64,000 nt of DNA from Thiohalomonas sp963783235 (lineage in GTDB: Bacteria > Pseudomonadota > Gammaproteobacteria > Thiohalomonadales > Thiohalomonadaceae). The notes beneath the pieces are model-generated. The model was not told the DNA's origin, searched no databases, and worked only from the letters and a program-made list of their open reading frames with translations. The number at the start of each line of letters is the position of its first letter. Positions within the stretch are counted from its first letter, which is position 1. Positions 18,063-26,952 of the stretch are shown here, piece after piece. The DNA is taken from NCBI GenBank assembly GCA_963783235.1, contig CAWAMN010000002.1, forward strand, positions 1,240,001 to 1,304,000, given 5' to 3'. The position numbers and the translations under genes were made by a program.

Positions 18063-19025
18063 TCAGCCGAGCAGGTTGAAGCCCCAACCCACCAGCATGA
18101 AGGCGATCGCCAGCACCCCCGCATAGAGCGCCAGCGCCGGCCAACGGATGACCTTTCGCAGAATGAGCATCTCCGGCAGAGAGAGGGCGGCGATGCTCAT
18201 CATCAGCGCCAGCGTGGTGCCGATGGCGACCCCTTTGCCGAGCATCGCCTCGGCGACCGGAATCACGCCCGTGGCATTGGAGTAGAGGGGAATCCCCAAC
18301 AGCACCGCAGCCGGCACCGAGTACCAGGCATCGCCTCCGAGGTGATCGGTGACCCAGGCCTCGGGCACATAGCCGTGAAACAGGGCACCGACGGCGATAC
18401 CCGCGACCACCCACTTCCAGATCCGGCCCACGATCTCCCTTACCTCGGCCAGGGCGTAGCGATGCCGACCGGCCAGAGAACGGTCCACCTGCGGCAGCCC
18501 GGCCTGTCCCATGTGGATCTTCCATACGTAATCCTCGACCCAGCGCTCCGGCCGGAAGCGCTCCATCACCGCGCCGCCGACGTAGGCCACCACCAGGCCG
18601 GCGGCGACATAAAGAGCGGCCAGTTCCCAGCCGAGAATGCCCACCAGCAGCACCGCGGCCACCTCGTTGATCATCGGGCTGGCGATCAGAAAGGAGAAGG
18701 TGACACCGAGCGGAATGCCCGCCTCCACGAAGCCGATGAAAAGCGGCACCGAGGAGCAGGAGCAAAATGGGGTGATCGCACCGAGGGTGATGGCGAGGCT
18801 GCGGGCCAGCCACTTCGGCTTGCCGCGCACGTAGTCTCGCACCCGCTCCGGCGAGAGCAGGGCGCGAAGAAGTCCCATGACATAGATGATCGCCACCAGC
18901 AGCACGAAGATCTTCGCCGTGTCCATGATAAAAAAGTGGAGCGCCTCAGCCGTGCGCCCGCCCTGCGTCAGCCCCAGCAGGCCATAAACCAGCCCGTTGG
19001 CAAATCGATCAAACATCGAAATCAC
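18063..19025 (-). CDS. ArsP/DUF318-type efflux permease
   Basis: A 320-residue inner-membrane permease with about eight to ten helices. The hallmark TPFCSCSSVPLFIGF sits in an early helix and a second inverted copy reads GIPLYSNATGVIPV. Members export trivalent organoarsenicals (ArsP) or are found with metal regulators. Beside arsM, export of methylated arsenite is the most sensible role here. Start MISMFDRF or the Met at residue 4; both fit. Confidence 0.88.
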   Translation of the reverse strand: MISMFDRFANGLVYGLLGLTQGGRTAEALHFFIMDTAKIFVLLVAIIYVMGLLRALLSPERVRDYVRGKPKWLARSLAITLGAITPFCSCSSVPLFIGFVEAGIPLGVTFSFLIASPMINEVAAVLLVGILGWELAALYVAAGLVVAYVGGAVMERFRPERWVEDYVWKIHMGQAGLPQVDRSLAGRHRYALAEVREIVGRIWKWVVAGIAVGALFHGYVPEAWVTDHLGGDAWYSVPAAVLLGIPLYSNATGVIPVAEAMLGKGVAIGTTLALMMSIAALSLPEMLILRKVIRWPALALYAGVLAIAFMLVGWGFNLLG

Positions 19026-19365
19026 TCACTTCGCTTGTGCACTCGAACACCTCGATAGAGGGTGCGTGGGAGGAGGTCCGAATACGTTCACAATCATCAA
19101 GGGGAGCCGCCCGCAGGTGGTGCAGGGCGCCGAAATCCACCTTGATCAGCATCGGGATGACCATCAGCCAAATGAGGATCGCCACCGGCAGATTGACCTG
19201 GGCCACCTCCAGGCTGCCGAGGAAACGGAACGGCGCATTGAACAGCTGGCCGAGACCGATGCCGGCGAGGATGCAGAGGAATACCCAGAGCGTGAGATAA
19301 CGCTCGAAGAACCCCATCGGCTCACCCGCCGCCCTCTTGGCGCTCACCTCGCATTCCACACCCAT
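19026..19365 (-). pseudogene. acr3: Truncated Acr3 arsenite transporter
   Basis: The frame (stop at 19009) begins like Acr3 (RYLTLWVFLCILAGIGLGQL, EVAQVNLPVAILIWLMVIPM, IKVDFGALHHLR) but the match ends at about residue 87 of a family normally ~340-400 residues long; what follows is unrelated sequence up to the permease start. Two of about ten membrane helices remain, so it cannot transport. A deletion has joined the acr3 start to the permease gene. Arsenite efflux in this operon must rest on the permease or on genes elsewhere. Confidence 0.88.
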
Positions 19366-19443
19366 ATCCGTCGCTCCTCTCAGTGGTTTCCGGTGCAGAG
19401 GAAAAGTAAATGGATCCTGCTCATGGAAAGGGATTCCTCTGTT

Positions 19444-19797
19444 TCAGGCGCAACAGCTCTTTTCCGGGCGATCGGGCATGGCGCCAAGGCGTGCCCGGTC
19501 CCCCGCAAAGGGAGACTCGTCGGCCGTTCCCTTAACAGCTGCCTCAATCACCGCTCTCGCCCAGTCGGGCAACTCCGGATGGAGCCGGTAGTAGACCCAG
19601 AGGCCGCTGCGCCGGTCCGCGACTATGCCGACCTCACGCAACTGGGCCAGGTGCCGCGAGACCTTCGGCTGCGACTCACCCAGGGCGTAGGTCAGCTCGC
19701 ACACGCACAGCTCGGATTCGGACTGGAGCAGAAACAGGCTGCGCAAGCGGGTGGAGTCCGCCATGGCGCGAAACAGGGTATCGGGCGAGATATGCAT
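19444..19797 (-). CDS. arsR: ArsR-family arsenic-responsive repressor
   Basis: A 117-residue winged-helix repressor. The metal site reads ESELCVCELTYAL (Cys-x-Cys in the alpha-3 helix, as in ArsR), followed by the recognition helix SQPKVSRHLAQLREVGIV and wing RRSGLWVYYRL. An extra CC pair lies at the C-terminus. ATG at 19797 chosen: the frame is open far upstream but passes through the operator. First gene of the ars operon and likely its autorepressor. Confidence 0.93.
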   Translation of the reverse strand: MHISPDTLFRAMADSTRLRSLFLLQSESELCVCELTYALGESQPKVSRHLAQLREVGIVADRRSGLWVYYRLHPELPDWARAVIEAAVKGTADESPFAGDRARLGAMPDRPEKSCCA

Positions 19798-19841
19798 ATT
19801 GCCAAATATACCCCAAAGCATATATATGCGCAAACGCATAT
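19797..19841 (-). promoter_or_regulatory. ars operon promoter and ArsR operator
   Basis: On the minus strand a -35 TTGCGC (19833-19828) and -10 TATATT (19810-19805) are 17 bases apart. The -35 lies in an inverted repeat ATATGCG-caaa-CGCATAT (19824-19841), a plausible ArsR operator. The expected transcription start coincides with the arsR ATG, and there is no Shine-Dalgarno sequence, so the message may be leaderless. Confidence 0.65.
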
Positions 19842-20086
19842 TGTCGGCACGCAGGTGACTCAACCACCTCCGCGCTTCGCGAGGTGCGATTCGAGCCTGC
19901 GGGTTTTTCCGGGTGTTTGGCATCCCTCGTCTCCTTCCTTTTGCCTCCGGGAAGTGGGACTGGCGATGCGCTCGGGCGTAACCGGGACTAGTTGTTTTAG
20001 CAGCGCCTGACTTTACACGGCTTGGGTTGTCCAAATCTTCAAATGCCGGCAGCGCTTCGAGCGAGCACCATAAGAGAGGAACCGAC

Positions 20087-21115
20087 ATGTCCCACCGCTT
20101 CACCGGCAACCGGACTTCCGTGGTCGCGGCCGCCGTTGTGATCCTGCTGGTTGCCCTCGCCACCGTCTTCTGGGGCAAACTCACCCGCGAGCCGGCGGCC
20201 CCCCGTTTCCGGGAACCGGTCAGCTTGTGCTTCTCCTGGACCATCGGGCTGCTGCCCGGGGTGGCCAGGGCCGAGGACTATTTCGCCGATGAGGGCGTGA
20301 CGGTAAATCTGAAGCCCTATTCGAGCGGCAGGGATGCGCTGGAGGCCATGCTCGCCGGGCGCTGTGATCTGGCCACGGTGGCGGAGACCCCCATTGTGCT
20401 GAAGAGCTTCGAGCGGCGGGATTTTCGCATCATCACCGCGACGCGGGTCTTGGGCATTCACAACAAGATTGTGGCGCGCCGGGATCATGGGATTGCCGAG
20501 CCGGCCGATTTCAAGGGCAAGCGCATCGGGGTGTTGCGCGCGACGGCGGCCCACTTTTTTCTCTATCGTTTCCTTCTGGAGCAGGGGTTGACCACCCAAG
20601 ACGTGAGCGTGGTTTTTGGCAACGGCATACCGGCACTCAGGCGAGCCCTGGCCGAAGGGACCATCGATGCCCTCGCGCTATGGGAGCCCCATGTCGGGCG
20701 AGTACAAAGCGCCTTGGGCAGCACCGCGCAGGTATTCGAAGCCCCCGGGCTGGTGATCAATACCGCCAATCTGGTCGCGACGGAGCGCCTTGTTCAGCAG
20801 CGGCCCCAAGTGATTCCTCCGCTGCTGCGGGGCGTGTTGCGTGCGCAGGTGCTCGCCAGTGCCGAGCCAAGGCGGGCCATGGCATCCCTCGCGCGGCTCG
20901 TCGACGAGAGCCGGGATGAGGTGGCGGCCAACTGGACCGGCGAGCTGGCACTCTCCATCAATCAGAGCTACCTGCTGTCCCTGGAGGAGGAGGCCCGCTG
21001 GGCGCTTCGCAGCGGGCTGGTCGGGCCGGAGAAGGTTGTTCCCAACTATCTCGACCTGCTCTATCTCGAGGGCCTGGAGCAGGTCGCCCCAGGGGCCGTG
21101 ACCGTGCTGCACTGA
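20087..21115 (+). CDS. NMT1/nitrate-taurine-type substrate-binding protein
   Basis: A 342-residue periplasmic-binding protein with one N-terminal membrane anchor (about 12-32; no lipobox Cys). The fold signature includes VSLCFSWTIGLLPGVARAEDYF, SSGRDALEAMLAGRCDLATVAETPIV and KGKRIGVLRATAAHFFLYRFLLEQGL. No ABC permease or ATPase gene is nearby. Instead a histidine kinase starts 3 bases before its stop-codon end and a receiver gene follows, so the protein probably acts as a ligand sensor. GAGAGGA precedes the ATG at 20087. Confidence 0.88.
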   Translation: MSHRFTGNRTSVVAAAVVILLVALATVFWGKLTREPAAPRFREPVSLCFSWTIGLLPGVARAEDYFADEGVTVNLKPYSSGRDALEAMLAGRCDLATVAETPIVLKSFERRDFRIITATRVLGIHNKIVARRDHGIAEPADFKGKRIGVLRATAAHFFLYRFLLEQGLTTQDVSVVFGNGIPALRRALAEGTIDALALWEPHVGRVQSALGSTAQVFEAPGLVINTANLVATERLVQQRPQVIPPLLRGVLRAQVLASAEPRRAMASLARLVDESRDEVAANWTGELALSINQSYLLSLEEEARWALRSGLVGPEKVVPNYLDLLYLEGLEQVAPGAVTVLH

Positions 21116-22567
21116 TGAAGATCGCGCAAAAACTCACGCTGCTCGGTCTCCTGCCGCTCGCCCTGCTACTGGCAATCGGCATGGTCGCCCTCACCACCTA
21201 CGAGTCCATTGAGGATGCGCGTGAGATGCATCGGGTGGCCGGGATCCTGGAGACACGGGTATTCGCCTTGAATACCCTCACTTACGACTACCTGCACGGA
21301 CATGAAGAGCGGGCCCGCATCCAGTGGTGGCAAAACCACGAGGCACTCGGGCACGCACTGGACGAGGCCGAAGCGTTTCCCGTGCCGCCGTATGCGCTGG
21401 CGCAAATGCGGCGGGATCACGCGGAGCTGGCGATCGCCTTTAACCGGCTGGCGGAACACTACGCGCTGTACGGGGATTCCCGGAACCCCGTCTGGCAGGA
21501 GCGTGAATCCTGGCTGGTGGCGAGGCTGCTGCTGCGGACCCAGGCGACTTTTACCGATGCCATGAAACTGCGCGAATCGGCTGAACAACGCATCGACCAG
21601 GAGCAGCGCTTTTTCCTTTTCGCGACCTTCACACTCTTGACGCTGGTGGGCGGTTTGGCCGCCCTGTTCGCCTGGCGTATGGGCACCACCATCCGTGCCT
21701 CTTTGCGGCGGCTGCACCGGGATGCAGAGACCATCGCCGCCGGCAACCTCGATTATCGGGCCACGCCCCTCTCGCAAGATGAGCATGGTGAACTGGCGAA
21801 GGCGCTCAACGCGATGGCGCACAACCTCGAGACCGCCCAGCGGCAACTGGTGCAGTCGGAAAAGCTCTCCGCCCTGGGTACGCTGGCCGCCGGAGTGGCG
21901 CACGAATTGAACAATCCCTTGATGGGCATTATGGGTTATGTCGACCTCTCCCAACGCCAGTCCCGGGATCCGGAAGTCAAAGAGATGCTGGTGAAGGCCA
22001 GTCACGAACTGGAGCGCATGCGCGACCTGTTGAAGAATATGCTCGGCTTTTCCCGGCCCGTGGCGGAGTCGGCCTCAGTCGTCAGTCTCCCGGCGGCTGG
22101 TGGAGCGGGCGCTTGCGCTCATGCGAGCCGAATTCAGGGCCGAAGGCATCTCGGTGTCTACTGAACTGCCGGAGGCGCTACCTCCAGTGTGGGCCAAGGA
22201 GGGGCATCTGCAGCAGGTGTTCGTCAACCTGTTCATGAATGCCCGCGACGCCCTAAAAGGCTCTCCCGTAAAGCACATCGTTATAAAGGCGTCTACCCTG
22301 GACGACCACATTGCGGTGTCGGTGCGCGATACCGGGCCGGGAATCGCGCCCGATCTTCAGGGGCGTATCTTCGACCCCTTCTTTACCACCAAGCCACCGG
22401 GCCAGGGCACTGGGCTAGGCTTATCCGTATCGCGCAACATCGTGAACGACCTGGGCGGAACGCTCACCTGCGAAAGTCAGCCGGGCGAGGGCGCCACCTT
22501 CGCGGTGGCTCTGCCGCGGTCGGGCGATGCAAGCAAGCAAAGGGGTGCCAAAGAGCTGCATGGCTAA
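21115..22567 (+). pseudogene. Sensor histidine kinase split by a one-base frameshift
   Basis: N-terminal helix, periplasmic helical sensor, second helix (about 163-183), HAMP, and H-box AAGVAHELNNPLMGIMGYVD read in the frame starting at 21115, which then runs into unrelated sequence and stops at 22164. The kinase continues one frame over (from about 22092) with RRLVERALALMRAEF, N-box VNLFMNARDALKG, G1 DTGPGIAPD and GTGLGLSVSRNI, ending at 22567. Dropping one C from CCC at 22089-22091 joins both into one ~483-residue kinase. Both halves are otherwise intact, so the lesion is recent or a sequencing error. Confidence 0.88.
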
Positions 22568-22946
22568 ACGGATTCTGGTCATCGATGATGAGGCGGCGGT
22601 TCGGGAGGTCTTCTCCAAAGCGCTCACATTCAGCGGGTATACGGTGGAGACCGCTGCCAACGGTGAAGAGGGATTGCAACGAGCGCAGGCGAGCCCGCCC
22701 GACCTGGTGTTTCTCGATCTGCGAATGCCCGGCATGAACGGCGTTGAGGTCCTTCGCCATTTGCACGCCGACTCTCCCGCACTACCGATCTACATCGTGA
22801 CCGCCTTTCACAAAGACTTTATGGAACCCCTTCGTCAGGCTGCCGGCGAGGGCCTGCGCTTCCAGGTCGCCGATAAGCCCCTTACGGTGGATCAAATCAC
22901 TGCCATTGCCGACGGGGTACTAAAGGGGAGAGCGGCATCCGTATGA
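22560..22946 (+). CDS. Single-domain (CheY-like) response regulator
   Basis: A 128-residue receiver only: ILVIDDEAAVREVF acidic pair, phospho-acceptor in LVFLDLRMPGMNG (about 49-61), Thr in IVTAFH and Lys in ADKPLT. No output domain. Its ATG overlaps the end of the kinase gene by 8 bases, so the two are translationally coupled and form the pathway started by the binding protein upstream. Confidence 0.9.
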   Translation: MAKRILVIDDEAAVREVFSKALTFSGYTVETAANGEEGLQRAQASPPDLVFLDLRMPGMNGVEVLRHLHADSPALPIYIVTAFHKDFMEPLRQAAGEGLRFQVADKPLTVDQITAIADGVLKGRAASV

Positions 22947-23027
22947 CGCTACCCTTCGAGCCGCGATAGAGTGATTACAGTGCGGGAAGATACTGACTGA
23001 GGTGAGGGCCGTCATGCGAAACGCAAC

Positions 23028-23048
23028 GAGGCGGTACTGCCTCTTGTT
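23028..23048 (+). terminator. Possible terminator after the receiver gene
   Basis: GAGGC / GCCTC stem with loop GGTACT followed by TTGTT. Short stem, so weak support. Confidence 0.4.
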
Positions 23049-23091
23049 AAAAGGGCGGCCGAGTTGATCGTTCACTGCTCGTCGACTTCGT

Positions 23092-24435
23092 TCAAAGCCG
23101 CTCGTCGTCGTTGAGCTCCCGGAACCCATGCAGATAACCGCTGTTGTGGGGGCTTACGATGTTCGAGACGGAGAAAACAATGTCCGTCGTCGAGCGGGAA
23201 ATGACGCCCGCCTTACGACCGACGATCTCTACGCCGGCGAGGTCGAGCCGACTGCGTGACGAGACGATACCCGTCTCGCCCGCGATCCGGGAGGCGGTCG
23301 CTTCCACTTCGCTTCCCACAATCTCCAGTGCCGTACCCGTACCCACGATTTCGCTATCAAGAATGTTCAGCCGCGATTCCAAAGCGTAGATCGCGCCCAC
23401 ACGGGCGTTGCGAATCAGGACGCGATCGCAGTGTTGCACTTCGATTCGATCGTAATGACCGCTGAACGAAACCCCGCGCTGGTTGCGGCAACGGCCGATG
23501 CGCCCGGGCTCACCCGTTGTCGGCGCACCTTGCACACCTGTGGCGTGGCGCTTGCCACCGATACCATGAACCAGGTGCGTCTTTATAAGCGCTTGGACCT
23601 GCAGCGGCTGATCACGCATCGCCACATGGCCGGCATCCGGCACCACGACTAAACGAGCGTTGCTCATACGCGCCTCCAGAACCTGGCCGGTACGCAGCGG
23701 AGTCACTTCGTCGTTTTGACCGCAGAGGATCAGCGTGGGCTGATCGACCGCTTCGATGTCATGACTCATGTCGGCTGCGGCGACTCCGAAGGCCGCTGTT
23801 TTGCCGGGATCATCGCTCATCCAGGCATTGGGATGCTTTGCCAGCATAGCGTCCGGTGACAGCGGAGAATCCTCCAAGCCCCCCAGCAGCTTGCCGGTCA
23901 TGCGCGCGATGAAGGCGGCAAAGCCGCTGTCGCCGAACCGTGATGCATAGGATCCGGCCAACGCCTTGGTGAGGGCGATGCCGTGGAGAATGCCGGCTGG
24001 GTCGATGAGTGTCAGGGAGCCGAGGTCCGAGTTTGCATAGCGAGCCGCATAACGCAAGGCGACGACAGCGCCCATTGAGTGACCGATAACCGCGTGGGGA
24101 CCTTCGATGTAGCGACCGGCGATGAAAGCGAGCAGTTGGGCGTAGTGATCGGGAGTGTAGGCTTTGCGGCCTTTGGAGGATGCACCGAAACCCGGCAGGT
24201 CGATGGCGACCACGTGATAGCTTTCGGCGAGTGCGGGGATCTGGAATTCCCAGTCGTAGCGGGCGCTGCCGTCAATGCCGTGGACGAGAAGCACACTGTA
24301 TCGGACGTTGGGGTTGGCCTGATAGACACAAACCGAACCGCCGAAGATCGGCTCATCGATGCACTCGCGTTCCAGTTCGGCGGCGCCTCCTGGAAGAGGG
24401 ATGAGCAGCGCTAACAAAAAACAGAGTCTAAGCAC
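23092..24435 (-). CDS. Secreted alpha/beta hydrolase fused to a beta-helix-like tail
   Basis: The 447-residue product has a signal peptide (about 1-18, ending GGAA). An alpha/beta hydrolase domain (about 25-290) follows, with oxyanion region VLLVHGIDG, nucleophile elbow IGHSMGAVVA, acid-strand TLILCGQNDEVTP and catalytic His in DAGHVAMRD. The last ~125 residues have short repeats of beta-strand type (RIEVQHCDRVLIRNARVGAI, SRLNILDSEIVGTGTALEIV), as in right-handed beta-helix proteins. Substrate unknown. Convergent with the two-component genes and divergent from the next hydrolase. Confidence 0.85.
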   Translation of the reverse strand: MLRLCFLLALLIPLPGGAAELERECIDEPIFGGSVCVYQANPNVRYSVLLVHGIDGSARYDWEFQIPALAESYHVVAIDLPGFGASSKGRKAYTPDHYAQLLAFIAGRYIEGPHAVIGHSMGAVVALRYAARYANSDLGSLTLIDPAGILHGIALTKALAGSYASRFGDSGFAAFIARMTGKLLGGLEDSPLSPDAMLAKHPNAWMSDDPGKTAAFGVAAADMSHDIEAVDQPTLILCGQNDEVTPLRTGQVLEARMSNARLVVVPDAGHVAMRDQPLQVQALIKTHLVHGIGGKRHATGVQGAPTTGEPGRIGRCRNQRGVSFSGHYDRIEVQHCDRVLIRNARVGAIYALESRLNILDSEIVGTGTALEIVGSEVEATASRIAGETGIVSSRSRLDLAGVEIVGRKAGVISRSTTDIVFSVSNIVSPHNSGYLHGFRELNDDERL

Positions 24436-24519
24436 CGCCGCAGCTTACCACAGGCCCATTTGATTTCGGCGAGGGCCGCTTCTATACGCTTGATGAGATG
24501 AACGCAAGGAGAGCGGCTT

Positions 24520-25527
24520 ACGGCTAAACGGCATTTCCTGGCGGCACTACTGGTGCTCCTCACTGGCTGTGCGACCACGTCCCCCTACACCGTGGCGGAC
24601 GATCGGCGCGAGCCCGGTTGCTGGCTCCCGCAGGGCCGACCGGCCGCGGTGCTGCTGGCGGTTCACGGCCTCAACGACCACCGTGGCGCCTTCCGTACGC
24701 TGGCCGAACACCTCGTCCCGGCGGGGGTGGCGGTATACAGCTACGATCAGCACGGCTTCGGCGCTACCCCGCAGCGGGGGCAGTGGCCCGGCATAGGCCC
24801 CCTGGCCGACGATCTGCGGCGGCGCACGTACGAAATGCGCTGGCGCCACCCCGGCGTCCCCCTTTTTGTGCTCGGGGAAAGTATGGGTGCGGCGGTGGCA
24901 TTGGTGGCCTTCAGCGATTATCCCCTGGGGCCCGATGGCATTATCCTGAGCGCCCCGGCGGTGTTGGCGAGGAACGAGATCGGGCCGATTCGAAGCGGGC
25001 TGGTACAGGCGGCGGCAAGCCTTTTTCCCAACCTGAGGGTGACGCGCCCGGCGGGCTTCGCGTTGACCGACGATGCGGAGGTGGAGCATCAGCTCGCCCG
25101 GGACCCCTGGTTGATCGGTCCGACGCGGCTCGAGGTCGTGGCGGGGGTCTTGTCGCTGATGGATGTCGCCGCACGAAGAGCACATCAGCTCTACCTGCCG
25201 GTCCTGCTGCTCTACGGCAAACGGGACCCGTTGATTTCGCCGCAGGTCGTTGAGCGGCTCGCCGGCGCCATACGCGGCCCGGTTCGCACCTTCGGCCACG
25301 ACGGCTACCACCTGCTGCTGCGCGGCCGCGCCGCCGAAGTGAGTGCACAACGCATCCTCGCCTGGCTGTCGCAACAGCCGGGCTATCGCGCCGGATCGGA
25401 GGCGGAGACGGTCACCAGGCGCTGTGACTGCCCGACGACCCGCGCGACGGAAATGCCGGCCACCAGTGCATGCCGCTCGGCGACCAGGGGCGAGTCCTCG
25501 AATGCGGCCCCGGAGAGATCGTCGTAG
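24520..25527 (+). CDS. Lipoprotein monoacylglycerol-lipase-like hydrolase, ACG start
   Basis: Alpha/beta hydrolase of the serine aminopeptidase S33 / monoacylglycerol lipase type: VLLAVHGLNDHRGAF, nucleophile elbow LGESMGAAVAL, VLLLYGKRDPLI and HDGYHLLLR with catalytic His. The first ATG-like codon in frame is GTG at 24553, inside the signal sequence. Reading from ACG at 24520 gives (M)AKRHFLAALLVLLTGC, a perfect lipoprotein signal, with GGAG 8 bases upstream. So either ACG is used or the ATG has mutated. The last ~50 residues (after ILAWLSQQ) look non-native and overlap the opposite-strand OmpV gene. Confidence 0.82.
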   Translation, partial: TAKRHFLAALLVLLTGCATTSPYTVADDRREPGCWLPQGRPAAVLLAVHGLNDHRGAFRTLAEHLVPAGVAVYSYDQHGFGATPQRGQWPGIGPLADDLRRRTYEMRWRHPGVPLFVLGESMGAAVALVAFSDYPLGPDGIILSAPAVLARNEIGPIRSGLVQAAASLFPNLRVTRPAGFALTDDAEVEHQLARDPWLIGPTRLEVVAGVLSLMDVAARRAHQLYLPVLLLYGKRDPLISPQVVERLAGAIRGPVRTFGHDGYHLLLRGRAAEVSAQRILAWLSQQPGYRAGSEAETVTRRCDCPTTRATEMPATSACRSATRGESSNAAPERSS

Positions 25528-26210
25528 CGCAGGAAGGCACCGGTGTACCAGCCACCAAACCGGCGGCTGACCGTCAGCTTTATGCGAAAACCGCTATAGC
25601 CGCCATCGGCACGGTACTCGGGCCGCTGCGCCGTGGCGTAGCGGCCCTCCACATCGTAGTAGTAGCTGTGAAAGGAGCGGCTGGCGAAAAGCGGCCCCGC
25701 CGACAGCCCGATGGCGGTTTCGCCGAAGCGGGTGTACTCCAGCCGTGGATGCAGCACCCAGCCCCGATGTTTCACCTCGCCGCCGCCAATCGCGAACGCG
25801 CCCCGCAGGGCGCCATCGAAGCGTAGCCGTTGCCCGTCACCCCGCCACAGGTCAATCTTGAGCGAGGGCCCCATTTCCAGAACCGGCTCCAGGTCGGGCA
25901 TGCCCTCACGTCGTCCGTTCTGGTCGCTGTCCACCGGTACCGCGCCGTCGAGACTGACATCGACACTGACCCGCTTGCTGCCATAAAGCAGACCCCGCAG
26001 CCCTTCGCGGTCGACCTTCAACCGATCGCCCCGATAGACGATATACGGAAACGGGAGCGCATAGGTCTGGCGCTGGTCGGAACCGCGGTAATCGGGGAAA
26101 CTGATCGTGGCCACACCGGCACCCGCCTCCCAGAGGGGTTTGCGTCCCGATTCGGCCGCGACCGGATGGGTGATGAGGACGGCGAGAAGGCCGAAAATGA
26201 GTCTTTTCAT
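25383..26210 (-). CDS. MipA/OmpV-family outer-membrane protein
   Basis: A 275-residue beta-barrel of the MipA/OmpV family. Signal peptide about 1-19 (ends PVAAE), then WEAGAGVATISFPDYRGSDQ and YALPFPYIVYRGDRLKVDREGLRG, the family hallmark. Alternating strands follow to the C-terminus. Start at 26210 gives MKRLIFGLL; upstream sequence in the frame is not signal-like. Function of the family is porin- or scaffold-like and not well defined. Its 3' end overlaps the hydrolase gene tail-to-tail. Confidence 0.85.
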   Translation of the reverse strand: MKRLIFGLLAVLITHPVAAESGRKPLWEAGAGVATISFPDYRGSDQRQTYALPFPYIVYRGDRLKVDREGLRGLLYGSKRVSVDVSLDGAVPVDSDQNGRREGMPDLEPVLEMGPSLKIDLWRGDGQRLRFDGALRGAFAIGGGEVKHRGWVLHPRLEYTRFGETAIGLSAGPLFASRSFHSYYYDVEGRYATAQRPEYRADGGYSGFRIKLTVSRRFGGWYTGAFLRYDDLSGAAFEDSPLVAERHALVAGISVARVVGQSQRLVTVSASDPAR

Positions 26211-26274
26211 GGGGCGGGTGATGTTAGACCATTCCCCAAACCGGCACCAAGAATGCCCACCGGACAATCCAGGT

Positions 26275-26949
26275 ATGCCAAACGACCACGAAAGACTCCG
26301 CTCTCTCGGCGCCGACGGTATCGGCACCTTGCTGCTGTCGGGGCTGCTCCTGCTTGCCAGCGGGGGAGTCTCGCTCCTGGTGCCGCTCTACCGTGTCATC
26401 CGCACCGCCCGGCTGACGCCGAGTGCCGGCTGCGAACCAATGGCCGTGGCGGTATTCGGCAAACGCCTGCGCAATGAGCAGCCCGACAAGGAGTTTTGTG
26501 AGCGGCTGGAGCGCGCCTGCGCCCTCTACCGCAGCGGCCATGCCGAAAGCATACTGCTGCTCGGGGGCTTCACCGGAGGGGCCCGACTCAGCGAAGCGGC
26601 CGCGGGCGCCGATTATCTCCATCGGAAGGGCGTGCCGCTGCACTTACTGCATCAGGAGGACCGTTCGCGTCACACTCTGGAGAACCTGGCCCACGCCCGC
26701 GCCCTCCTGGCCGCCCCCACCCGTTCACTGCTGCTGGTGACCAACCGCTACCACCTGGCCCGTTGCTCCACCCTGGCCAACGGATTCGGTCTCGCGCATC
26801 GACTTTGCGCGGCCGAGGAGCGCCTGAACTGGTCTGCGGGACTTACCCTTCGCCTGGCCGGCGAAGCGTTTTACCTGCACTGGTACTGGGTGGGCAAGAA
26901 TTGGTCCCGGCTGACGCGAAACCGCAGGAGCCTCGAGCGGATTAGCTAA
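26275..26949 (+). CDS. YdcF/SanA-like DUF218 membrane protein
   Basis: A 224-residue protein with one N-terminal membrane helix (about 17-38) and a DUF218 domain: AVAVFGKRL, ILLLGGFTGG, SRHTLENLAHARALL and LLLVTNRYHLARC. Members are linked to envelope barrier function or are SAM-binding; role here unknown. A miniature element follows one base after the stop codon. Confidence 0.82.
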   Translation: MPNDHERLRSLGADGIGTLLLSGLLLLASGGVSLLVPLYRVIRTARLTPSAGCEPMAVAVFGKRLRNEQPDKEFCERLERACALYRSGHAESILLLGGFTGGARLSEAAAGADYLHRKGVPLHLLHQEDRSRHTLENLAHARALLAAPTRSLLLVTNRYHLARCSTLANGFGLAHRLCAAEERLNWSAGLTLRLAGEAFYLHWYWVGKNWSRLTRNRRSLERIS

Positions 26950-26952
26950 ATA

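Noticed and set aside
18004..18813. Very long ArsM form extending across the permease gene
   Set aside because: The extension overlaps the permease on the same strand in another frame and has no methyltransferase features. ATG at 18003 gives the normal N-terminus.
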